DNA of 64,000 nucleotides. Source: Pinus tabuliformis. Its lineage: Eukaryota; Streptophyta; Pinopsida; Pinales; Pinaceae. Position 1 is the first letter of the stretch; the number at the start of each line of letters is the position of its first letter. Positions 11,969 to 20,820 of the stretch are shown piece by piece. The translations under genes were made by a program, and so were the position numbers. The notes under the pieces are model-generated. The model was not told where the DNA came from and searched no databases. It saw only the letters and a program-made list of their open reading frames with translations. Location of the stretch: the NCBI GenBank assembly GCA_031772625.1, contig CM062816.1, positions 828,736,556 to 828,800,555 of the forward strand, given 5' to 3'.

Positions 11969-14128
11969 TTACCCCGAGGAATCATTTCCAGCCACACGAC
12001 ATTTTTTGCCTTTTTTCTTGTTTACTTTGACCCACCCAGTGGAGTTTGGCTGAGCCAAGACAATCTGTAGACTATTCTGCACTGGCGGCTGAATTTCCTT
12101 ATCAGAATCTGAGGAAGAAGAACAATGAGTACGTTTCTGAGAAAACTGAGGGTCAGAGGAGACTGCTGGAGCTCCCGAGGGAGTATCTATCGGAATCACA
12201 TCATTCTGCACATCTGCTACCGTAGCCTCATCCTTCTGCAAAACAGCTTCAGTTTCCTCCTCATCCGAACTAGAGAAATCTAGACTGCCCATTGAGCGGG
12301 GAGGCTCACAAGGATTCCAGCGCTTGGCTTTGGGTTTGCGATTTAGATTCTTCTTTTTTTGGAGGAACTGAGGACATGTATTCTGGAGGTGCCCCGTTTG
12401 ATGGCAATGGCGGCATCTGAAGGCTGTGTTCTCGTAATCCAAGGTTTGAGTCCAGTGGAAGTCTCCAATCTTGAGATTAATCTGATCCGGAAGTCCTTTA
12501 CTGATATCTATTTCTGCACAAAGTCTGCCGTAGGTGAAAAGACCATTTTCCTTTCTTGAGCTGTCTACAGCCAGGTACCGTCCTAAAGTCTCTCCAATGG
12601 CAATGAAAACAGATACATGCCATAGATGAGCTGGAAGATTCGGGAGCCTGACCCAAATCGGAAGCTTGGTGATGACTGCTGTAGAAGGGTCAAATTCTGG
12701 AAACCAGGGAGTGAGAAAGAGCCCAGCCGCACCCCAGAACCAAGGGCCTCCCATTAAGGCCTTCTGGTAATCTTCACTTGAGTCAAAAACCACAATGAAG
12801 AACCCTTTTGAACATAAGTAAATCTTGCTTTTTTTGGTCCAAGTGGAGTGGATCCATTGGTATAGATCTGCTGTGCGAGGCCAAAGCCCATTAAATCTGC
12901 AGATGAGTGCTGATTCTTCAAAAATCTGTAAACGATTTTCAATTTCGGCGTGAGAGAAATTGATGGAAGGAATTTCCTCTGATTTGTCTACCACAAAAGG
13001 CTTTGGAGCCGCGTTTGGGTGGGCTGCTTTCGAAGCGGACTGTGGTTGCGCAGCGTCTTTGCTAGCTGCATCTTTGTAAGAGAAAGAAGGGGCAGAGGAG
13101 GTCTGCCCAAAGGAACCACCTCTTAAGCGAAAAGAAGCCTCGATAGAGGCGTCCTTATGAATGCTGTAAAAAGAGAGAGGAAGGGGGCTCATTAGTTGCT
13201 TACCCTCATATAACAATCTGAGGAAGGAGGAGGGGATCCCCATCCGGCTTTCCAGTTTTTGCAGAAGATCCTGGACTAGATCTGTTGTTCGAACCCAATG
13301 CATCCTTGTCTTGCCCAGTAGTTTGACTTGGATTTGAAATTCCTGAGATTCTTCCAACAGATCTGGCTGAATCAATAGAGGAACCTCTGCAAGCAAATCT
13401 GGCGAAAATGAGGAGCAGAATCGCTGCTTGCTTCCGGCCAGAAGTGCCCTGTCCATACAACAATTCTGCGCATGTCCTGTAAACATGGCAGTGCATGAGA
13501 CCACATTTCTCTCAGGCATTGCCCAGAACAGTCCCAGTGCGTCGTCCTCTCTCCCATTCTTCACAGAACCAGAAAGCGACTCATTCCAATCAATAGCATC
13601 TCGTTCAGGACTTTTCTCAAACACTTTGTATGCAACCTTCATTTGCCCCCATTTGGCAACGAATCTCCAAATGAGCATATTCAAGATGCCCAGGCACCCC
13701 TCGGAAGTCACCAGATTCCCATCTTCCCTCGCCCTGAGCCGTAAATCTACATCAACGCGCTGACTGAATCCTGTCGCGCAGCTCGAATGGGCAGGCAGGT
13801 TTTCAGAAAAGTTAACACAGGCTTTCCCTTTCATTGTCTTCCCGGCTCTCTCGCTGTCCATATCATTTTCCTGAGCACATATCTCTTTAGCACGAGAAAG
13901 GATTGCTTGAGAAACCTGCTTCTGTTGAACCAAAATCGTTTCAATTAATCCAGGAGTTGTTATCCCCATTGGTGCAGCGGTGTTGAAGGCTACCACTGGT
14001 TGAGCGTGAAATATCACAAGAGAAACAGCGCTTCCATAAAGATGCCGGTTGTTTAAAGCCCATTGCTGAGCATAATGACTGAGTTCACTGTCGTCCACGG
14101 CCACCATTATTTTCTTCACTTCCGCCAT
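11969..14128 (-). CDS. Chimeric protein: USP half + PPR + ubiquitin + LINE ORF1
   Basis: A 719-residue uninterrupted frame. I start it at the ATG at 14,128 (MAEVKKIMVAVDDSE); the frame runs four codons further upstream, but only from a TTG partly inside the target duplication. Residues 1-86 match the N-terminal half of plant universal stress proteins (VDDSE..HYA..WAL..LVIFHAQPV..RAKEIC); the half with the usual nucleotide-binding glycines is absent. Residues 151-228 are PLS-type PPR repeats (VFEKSPERD, AMPERNVVSCTAMFTGHAQN). Residues 264-338 are ubiquitin-like. Residues ~391-536 are DUF4283 (PIWVRLPNLPAHLW, IGETLGRYLAVD). Residues 572-585 form a CX2CX4HX4C knuckle. The tail is acidic/serine-rich and ends near a basic GWVKVNKKKGKK. 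The last part is nucleic-acid-binding LINE ORF1; the rest looks like captured host coding pieces. Expression is unknown. Confidence 0.8.
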   Translation of the reverse strand: MAEVKKIMVAVDDSELSHYAQQWALNNRHLYGSAVSLVIFHAQPVVAFNTAAPMGITTPGLIETILVQQKQVSQAILSRAKEICAQENDMDSERAGKTMKGKACVNFSENLPAHSSCATGFSQRVDVDLRLRAREDGNLVTSEGCLGILNMLIWRFVAKWGQMKVAYKVFEKSPERDAIDWNESLSGSVKNGREDDALGLFWAMPERNVVSCTAMFTGHAQNCCMDRALLAGSKQRFCSSFSPDLLAEVPLLIQPDLLEESQEFQIQVKLLGKTRMHWVRTTDLVQDLLQKLESRMGIPSSFLRLLYEGKQLMSPLPLSFYSIHKDASIEASFRLRGGSFGQTSSAPSFSYKDAASKDAAQPQSASKAAHPNAAPKPFVVDKSEEIPSINFSHAEIENRLQIFEESALICRFNGLWPRTADLYQWIHSTWTKKSKIYLCSKGFFIVVFDSSEDYQKALMGGPWFWGAAGLFLTPWFPEFDPSTAVITKLPIWVRLPNLPAHLWHVSVFIAIGETLGRYLAVDSSRKENGLFTYGRLCAEIDISKGLPDQINLKIGDFHWTQTLDYENTAFRCRHCHQTGHLQNTCPQFLQKKKNLNRKPKAKRWNPCEPPRSMGSLDFSSSDEEETEAVLQKDEATVADVQNDVIPIDTPSGAPAVSSDPQFSQKRTHCSSSSDSDKEIQPPVQNSLQIVLAQPNSTGWVKVNKKKGKKCRVAGNDSSG
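12374..12415 (-). other. CCHC zinc knuckle of chimeric ORF1
   Basis: CRHCHQTGHLQNTC, form CX2CX4HX4C, codons 572-585. It sits directly after DUF4283 (YENTAFR precedes), the same arrangement as in the LINE ORF1 at 49,583-51,283. It is expected to bind the element's own RNA. Confidence 0.85.
13115..13339 (-). other. Ubiquitin domain ending RLRGG
   Basis: Codons 264-338 of the chimeric frame align along the whole length of ubiquitin with one gap: FQIQVKLLGKT for MQIFVKTLTGKT, GIPSSFLRLLYEGKQL for GIPPDQQRLIFAGKQL, YSIHKDASIEASFRLRGG for YNIQKESTLHLVLRLRGG. The lysines matching K48 and K63 and the terminal RLRGG are kept; the I44 position is Leu. The next residues are SFG, so the Gly-Gly is followed by more protein, as in ubiquitin fusion precursors that host deubiquitinases cut. 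Confidence 0.8.
13445..13678 (-). other. Captured PPR repeats (PLS class)
   Basis: Codons 151-228 of the chimeric frame. The AYKVFEKSPERDAIDWNESL piece and the NGREDDALGLFWAMPERNVV piece that follows it have the spacing of adjacent PPR motifs in plant organelle RNA-editing and splicing factors. The usual SWN and SWTAMI residues are partly changed (IDWN, SCTAMF). The 65 codons before it match nothing I recognise. Confidence 0.7.
13871..14128 (-). other. Captured universal stress protein N-terminal half
   Basis: Codons 1-86 of the chimeric frame. Order and wording match plant USPs closely: start MAEVKKIMVAVDDSE, WALNN, LVIFHAQPVVAFN, then a helix QQKQVSQAILSRAKEICA. A whole USP is about 160 residues; this copy stops about half way, before the G-x2-G-x9-G(S/T) nucleotide site. 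The captured mRNA was therefore partial, or the junction was made inside it. Confidence 0.8.
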
Positions 14129-14138
14129 CAGAGCCCTC

Positions 14139-14156
14139 AAATTAAAGAATATTATT
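14139..14156. repeat. Target site duplication (right, 18 bp)
   Basis: AAATTAAAGAATATTATT, identical to 11,765-11,782. It abuts the 5' end of the element, about 10 bases before the start codon. Confidence 0.85.
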
Positions 14157-14209
14157 GAGTAGAGAGGTGTTTTCTAGTTTAATATGGAAAAAATGTTGTA
14201 AGGCTATGT

Positions 14210-14550
14210 TAGATTATATAAATATTTTGACTTGTTCAAATTATATAAAAAATGAAATGAAATAATAATAATAATTATTAATTATTAATAATTAAACTAG
14301 TCTAGATCTATTTAAACTCTGGATCTACCAAACGCTAAGAGGGATCAAATTTTTTGAGGTGAAAACATTTCCTCGAGTTTTAAATTCAAAAATAGATTTG
14401 CACCTTGATAGATTTCATCCCTCTCGATACTTGATAGATTCAGAGCTAAAAGAGATATGAGTTAGTTTAATTATTAATTATTAATAAATTATAATTAGGA
14501 TTCTTTTTATGTAATTTGACCAAGCCAAAATATTTTAATTAATAATTATA
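14210..14550. mobile_element. Foldback MITE (~340 bp)
   Basis: The two halves are inverted copies with a centre near 14,380. The outer pieces AAATATTTTGACTTG and CAAGCCAAAATATTTTAATT pair; then runs of AATTATTAATTATT pair; then GAGGGATCAAA pairs with TTTCATCCCTCTC. There is no coding capacity. Arms diverge by perhaps 15%, so it is old. Exact ends are uncertain because of TA-rich flanks. Confidence 0.6.
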
Positions 14551-15089
14551 ATTAATAATTTTATTTTTGTCTTTATTTGTTTTTTAAACATAATTTGACT
14601 ACGTTAATTTAATGTTTCTTTTAATTTTGACTTACCTCTTATGACTTCTTTTACTCACTATGCTTTTCTATATAAAAAATTAAGGTTCAAACTAAAGGAA
14701 CTAGTCAATCATTTATTGGTTATAATGTGTAGGATTATAAATATGCATGTCTTCTTTAGTTTTGGCTAGTTTTAAGTTTCTCCGTTTTCTTTTTTTGTAC
14801 TTCAACAATTTGTTTTTAAAGTCTTATAATGCATTTCGTAAAAAATATTGGACACTCGTATTTCACTTCAATTCGTTAATTATTTTAATCTCAAGAGTAT
14901 TAATTAGCATTAACATCATATCAAAACATAAATCAACAACACTATTCAACAATGTACAACATAAAACACAATATACTAGACACAATATTTTTAGGTGGAA
15001 ACCCTTCCAAGAGAAAAATCACCAAACGCTTCTTAATATAGGTCTTTGAAGATTACATCAATAGGAAACTCCAAATTCCAAGATTTTCA

Positions 15090-15350
15090 ACATCAACTGA
15101 AGGAAGCTCCAACCCCTTGGTTTACAAGCTCTAACTTGAAGGAAGCCCTAACTCCCTGATTTACCAGCTCCAGTTGGAAGGATGCTTCAACACCCTAGTT
15201 TTATTAGCTTCAACTGAAAGGATGCTCCAACACCCTAGTTTATCAGCTCCAACTGGAAGGACACTCCAACGCCCTAAACAATGTCCAACTTGCCCTAGCA
15301 CCACCCTGCTACCTCGAAGTGTTCTTAAGCTCCAACCTGAAGGAGACTCC
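15090..15350. repeat. ~47-bp minisatellite inside LTR
   Basis: The unit GCTCCAACTGGAAGGATGCT, followed by CCAACACCCTAGTTTATCA-like sequence, recurs about five or six times with variation. The partner LTR has the same array at 23,210-23,490, so it belongs to the LTR itself. Confidence 0.75.
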
Positions 15351-16027
15351 ATTCTCTTGCCTTACACCATCCTGCCACCCTTATATTCACCACAATGAAT
15401 AACATTTCACAATTTTCAGACAGGATTCACCTGTGCTCAAAATCAATACAAATGAAAAACTGCAATACAATCTCTACTTAATTAAATATGCTTCTGTGCA
15501 TCAAACCCTAGCTTCATAAAACTTAGTTAACCTCAGTTTAAGCTACATCAACATCTCATCCTGATTCAACAAGCAATTTAGAAGTACTAAAAACCCTAGC
15601 ATTCATTAGCTACTCACACAGGCCAATAACACTGGTTAACTGAACAATAGTTGCATCAAAATTTTGCCTCAAAATTTCCAGCATCAAACATCACAACTGA
15701 GACCATTATACTAAAACCTTTATGCCATAAAAAATTATCATTTCTAGGCTAATTATCAATCATATCCCTCTCTGTTAATAATGAGATGAAACCTTAGTAG
15801 TAATATGCAACAAATCAACATATACTTATTATATTTTGCTCACCGTCTCAATAACAGTGAGTAACCAATCTATTCTTTATGATATAAACCATGTTTATCT
15901 CATCATCAGGATCAAACCCTTAACATCATAATCAATATCAAATCATTAAGTCAATCGGTAATAGCAATAGCATCTTCACATTCTCACCCACAAACCCTTC
16001 ATAAATATATATATTAGTCATATCAGT

Positions 16028-16066
<39 letters not shown>

Positions 16067-17701
16067 ATCAACCACAAGGGTTCCAATATCAATCCAAAAT
16101 AAAATAACATAAATAAAAACTCAGGCTTACATGTGCTCTCATCATCCACAGTACCTTTCGTTTTCTTCACAACTAGTTTATATACAACTTTATGCAGTGT
16201 GATGTTTCTATCTATCAGAGTTACAAGAATTATTGTCAAGACTTGCTAATGAAAGATGTATCAAGTGTTTTGTTTTAGATTTATGAAGTGTACCATAGTC
16301 TTCCTGAAGATATCCTTGAGTCTATGTTGACAATAGTTTACTTTTGCTACAACTTCTTCTTGCCTCAAATCTAAGAGGATATTAGATTAGGGATTCAAAT
16401 TAGGGACCAGATTACACAAGATCTTTCACTTAAACTACTTCAAAATAATGTGACTTTGGTTATGCTATTGTGTTTTTTATTAGGGCTTGGATTTGTGTCT
16501 TGATTACCTTTCCACAAAATATAAAACTGTAGTGATCAAACCCTCAAACAAATTCTACAAGTTGTCCATAATATGCTTTAGACATGACTCAAATCCTAGC
16601 TCAAAAGTGACAAATAGATTATTGATCATAGCTCATAATAGGACATTGAGCACAGTATCTTTACAAAATAGTCCAAGACGATGTGGTTCACATGTCATAG
16701 TATATTTTCACCATATATAAGCTAACCAAGATTAACATAAGAGCGCTCAAACCTTATCTCTAAACAGAACACAATAGTGATAGTTCTAAAGCAAATGGAA
16801 GCCACCGAAATAACACAAATGAGTGTATGATACATGGTATTTGGAGGGCCAAATAGGTCTATCAATATCATTCGAGTTCAAATCTTAGGAATATTGGTAT
16901 ATACCTTGGTTTATCAGTGAATAAGGCCAAAAAAGGAAGCCAACTAATGGTTTGATGTAAATTACTACTTCCACCATAGAGACGTCTGTCTGGAAGGTCG
17001 AATAGGCTAATGAATTTGCTTCAGTTAAAACTATCAATGAGTTTCAAATTAGGTCTCCAAAAGAGGTCAATGAAGTCCCCTTGAATTTCATGAACTAGCA
17101 AAATAGATCAGTCCTTAGGCCACCACAAAATGCTTTAGCAAATCACATAAAAAATTGTCCTTAAACCGTATTTCTTATTGCCACTGAAATACCACAACAA
17201 CTCATAGAAATATCAATCAGAGCCTCAAAAATAAGTATGTTGAATCACCTCAAAAACCCCAACAAAGTGGCCTTGGATCAATTTAGAAATGGAGGTTGAG
17301 TAGTCTCAGAAAACACCTCAGCAACAACCTCAGAATATCATGCAATTGATCGTTAGATTTATATAGGAAAGAAAACAAATACCTTAAGAATATAGTCAAC
17401 CCCAACGAAGTAGTCTTAGATCAATTCAGAAAGGGAGGTCGAGTAGTCTTAGAAAGATGTTCGAACCTGCCTCATAATTTCGTCTCTCAAGAAGTCTGAA
17501 TTTGGCCTCAGGTACACAGATTCTTCTTGTCTGAGATAGCTAAAAATATGCCTCAAAGTAGTTACCTATAACCAAAGAGTAATCATCACAGAAGGATAAA
17601 ACAATAAGCCAAATAACTCTACCTTCTCTTCTGATTTAGCATGATAGTCCCGGGTCTAAAAAAGTCACAAATAATCTATGAAGTTTTTTTGTTCAAATTC
17701 C

Positions 17702-17755
<54 letters not shown>

Positions 17756-18229
17756 ATGAGGAGCCATCTAGAAGGGGGCTGGAATGTCTAATTTCCGAAG
17801 AGCCAACTTACAAATTTAATTTTTTTGGAGAAAAAACCAAATTGTTTCAGGAGGCCGACATAATTTCCAAATTTAATTTATTTCCCTTTGTCAAGATGCT
17901 TCCTTATGCAAGAAAAAATTAATCTCCAAAAGAATTTAATCAAATTTTAATAGTATCCCTTCAACAATGTAAACTATCAAACAAGAGCTGTAAATTCAAA
18001 ATGAGAACTCTAGCAAAACAAACACAAAAAAACATGAAAAACAACTCAAAAACGAAATTGTTGATGCTAAAATAACATTTTTTTTGTCGAGGTAAATTTT
18101 CAACATTTTTTAAAAATGGTAGCGGAAACCAATTTTTTGTGTACAAAAAACACCTTGAAAACAAAAAGTGTTGATGCTCGAATAACAATTTTTTTGGGTA
18201 AATTTTCTACATTTTTTAATAACGATCTT

Positions 18230-18610
18230 AAAGATAAAATATCACGACTCCAAAAAACCTTAAAATTCTAACAATTTTCAAGCATGACATTGAAGATAAA
18301 ATATCATGTCCCTGAAAAGCCTTAAAATTCCAACGATTTTCACGCATGGCATAAAGATTAAATATCACGTCTCTGAAAAGCCTTAAAATTCCCACAATTT
18401 TCAACTATGGTGTTAAGAAAAAATACTTATAACTATTTTCAACCATATCATTAAAGATAAAATAACATGAACTAGAAAAACCTTAAAATTTTGACAATTT
18501 TTCATCCATGGAATTAAAAAAAATAAAATAAAATAAAAATAAATAAAAATAAAAATAAAAAATCATGACTACAGAAAACTTTAAGTTTTCAACATATTTC
18601 AACCATGGCA
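18230..18610. repeat. ~60-bp degenerate tandem repeat
   Basis: Five or six imperfect units, each with AAAGATAAAATATCA(C/T)G, then CCTTAAAATTC, then CAATTTTCA and CATGG. They lie inside the 2.5-kb insert. Confidence 0.7.
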
Positions 18611-20094
18611 ATATGGAAAAAAGTTATGACTAAAAACAAATTAAAAATGAACACTTGAATGAAACAGTCATTATACCAAGTGCAATTTCTTTTTTAGATG
18701 CTAAAAGTATAGTCATTTTAAAATGTTAGCCTAAGACAACTCGACACATTGCAACAAAAATTTAAAAATCAACCATCAAATTAACACACAGTGTAGATGA
18801 ATTTGACCCATTGCAACGAAAACTTAAAAATCAACCATGAAATGAACACATTGTAATACTAAAAAACATTAAAATGGCAACTATCAAATTGACACATAAT
18901 GGGATCGTGTTGCTAGTCAAGGATTGACACGAACCTTGCCAAAAAAAAAAAAGATAAATCAATAAAAAGAAAAAAGAAAAATTAAAATTAAAACATTAAA
19001 CAAAAATAGAAAACTAAACCCCAAAAACAAAGAGTTTAAAGAATAGTAAGAAGTAAATAAGAAATTTTAAACCAAAAAACATAAAAAAATGACCCTTCTA
19101 AAAAAATATCAAATATATACAAATATTTAAAAGAAAAAAGACAAAAAAGAATGGAACATAAAGACGTAAAAAAAAATCAAAATTAACTTTTATATATATA
19201 TAAAACAAGAAATTATTTAAAAAAAGACATAGATTAAAAAACAAAAATTAGCCAAAAAAATAAAAATAAATAATAAATAATAATTGAAATCGGGCAAGGT
19301 CCACCCTGGGAGGGATTCATTTTATTTTTATATTTTAAATTTTAATTATAATTATTTTTTTTAATTGTTTTAATTTTTAAATGCTTTTTATTTCTTAAAT
19401 TTTCTTTATTTTTTATGTTTATTTTCTAGTTTTTTTTAATATTTTTTATAATTTTAATTGTTTTTAGCGTTCTCTTTTAATTCTTCTTTTAATTTAATGT
19501 TTCTTATTTTTTATTTTTAATGTTTTTTATTTTTAAAATTTTTATATTTTTTTTTAAATGTTATGTTTTAATTTCTTTTTCTTTTTTTATTATTACTCCA
19601 AATTTTATCTAATTTTTTGTTTTTTATTTTTTTTTAAATGTTATTATTTTTTATAGAAAATTTATAAAAATTTCATAAAATTTGTTATTTTTCCAACTTT
19701 TTTTTATTCATTTAAAAAAAAATGTATTTAACATGTCACTTTTAGCGAAAAAAATCATATATTTAAAATAATATCTATATGCAAATGTGTATTTTTTGTC
19801 AAGTTTTTAAAATTATTAATTTTTGGCAACAATTATTTTTTGTATTGAAGTATTAATTAACGATATATAAATATATAAAAAAATCCTAACTTCAAAAAAT
19901 ATTATTTTTATTATTTTTTTTAGAACTTTGCAAAAAAATTTAAAAATTTCATTATAAAAAAACATTTCAAAGAAAAACAAAAAACAAAAATTTGGAAAAG
20001 CATTAAAAAACAAATATCTTAAGACGAAAAACATGAAGAGAAATAAGACAACTTGAAAAATGGTTAAATAATCAACATTTTAAAATAATGTGTA

Positions 20095-20420
20095 ACTTAG
20101 GACACAAAAAAAATTTAAAGTGTAAAAATATGCCTTAAAAAAAATGTTGATGATTTTCAAAATCTGCATGAAAATCATCAACATTTAAAAAAACATATCC
20201 ACACTTAATACATTAGAAAATTTAAAGCGTGAAAAATAAGTCTTCTAAAATAAGGGGTTGATGTTGCATCAACACTATTCAAAATTAGTATGAAAATCAC
20301 TAACATTTTAAAAAAAATGTCCATGCTTGATACATAAGAAAATTTAAAGTGTCAAAAATATGCTAAAAAAAGAAGGTGTGTTCTGAATCAATACTTTTCA
20401 AAATTGGGTGAATTTTTGCT
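20095..20420. repeat. ~125-bp degenerate tandem repeat
   Basis: About three units share AAAATTTAAAGTGT, ATATGCC/T, and GTATGAAAATCA..AACATTT. The first contains a perfect hairpin (GATGATTTTC / GAAAATCATC). Confidence 0.65.
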
Positions 20421-20799
20421 TCCTCAAAAAAATGGTTTCTTGGTACAATTTTCATTTGATAGTTTGCATTGTTCTTCTTAGTCTCATAATTTTATCAAAT
20501 AATAAGTCAATCATCAAGCTGCCACATCATCTCATTTTGTGGGCTTTGCCCACATGTTCGGCGAACAAACTTTAGGTGGGCATATCTCCTCAACTATGAG
20601 GAGTTATGAGGTGTGTCATATACCATTGGAATCAACTGGAAATATCACCGTCCTTTACATCCATTTTCCTCAACAAGTGCAGGGCGACTAGGGCTTCCAA
20701 GTGTTTCTTGTCATTTTGAGCTTCCAATCAATGCAAAATAGACAAATATTAAGGGTGCTCAAGAACTGAATTTGGTATCAATGACAACACCATTCAACA

Positions 20800-20820
20800 A
20801 TCTTCCCCTTTTTTATTGAT
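20800..20820 (-). promoter_or_regulatory. Polypurine tract of the copia-type element
   Basis: On the minus strand the bases just before the 3' LTR read AAAAAAGGGGAAGAT, a typical plus-strand priming purine tract. It fixes the element's orientation. Confidence 0.7.

Larger units (their letters stand above)
11783..14138 (-). mobile_element. Retroposed ORF1-only LINE carrying host gene pieces
   Basis: A 2,356-bp insert is flanked by perfect 18-bp duplications AAATTAAAGAATATTATT (11,765-11,782 and 14,139-14,156). On the minus strand it starts about 10 bases before an ATG, contains one long frame, then a ~186-bp 3' UTR, and ends in a short A-tail (T-run at 11,783-11,789). These are signs of LINE-type target-primed insertion. 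There is no ORF2, endonuclease or reverse transcriptase, so it would have been moved by another LINE, like the mammalian HAL1 'half-L1' elements. Perfect flanks and an open frame suggest a young insertion. It is far less AT-rich than the flanks. Confidence 0.85.
17955..20475. mobile_element. 2.5-kb insert with short inverted ends, low-complexity core
   Basis: Present in the left LTR and absent from the right one. Left end AACAATGTAAACTATCAAAC (17,963-17,982) is the inverted match of right end TTTGATAGTTTGCATTGTT (20,455-20,473), with one mismatch across 19 bases. Inside are ~60-bp degenerate tandem units at 18,230-18,610, an A-rich half (18,940-19,290) facing a T-rich half (19,320-19,710), and ~125-bp tandem units at 20,095-20,420. 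No transposase is seen. It is probably a non-autonomous DNA transposon; I found no clear target duplication. Confidence 0.6.
14846..20799 (-). repeat. 3' LTR (left copy, with nested insert)
   Basis: Matches 22,964-26,501 from the TGTTGG-type end through the end CATTCAACA. The match is interrupted between about 17,955 and 20,475 by a 2.5-kb insert with its own inverted ends. It holds (GT)n at 16,029-16,062 and (TA)n at 17,704-17,751, which the partner LTR lacks or has in different form. It carries a minisatellite at 15,090-15,350. Confidence 0.8.

Noticed and set aside
12359-13763. Plus- and minus-strand open frames overlapping the chimeric ORF
   Set aside because: Shadows of the long coding frame; no domain of their own.
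14126-14140. Starting the chimeric protein four codons earlier, at 14,140
   Set aside because: That codon is TTG and lies partly in the target duplication; the ATG at 14,128 matches the normal start of plant USPs (MAEVKKIMVAVD).
20095-20420. Regularly spaced repeats considered as a CRISPR-like array
   Set aside because: Units are degenerate, ~125 bp and contiguous, in a plant nuclear context; no spacers and no cas genes.
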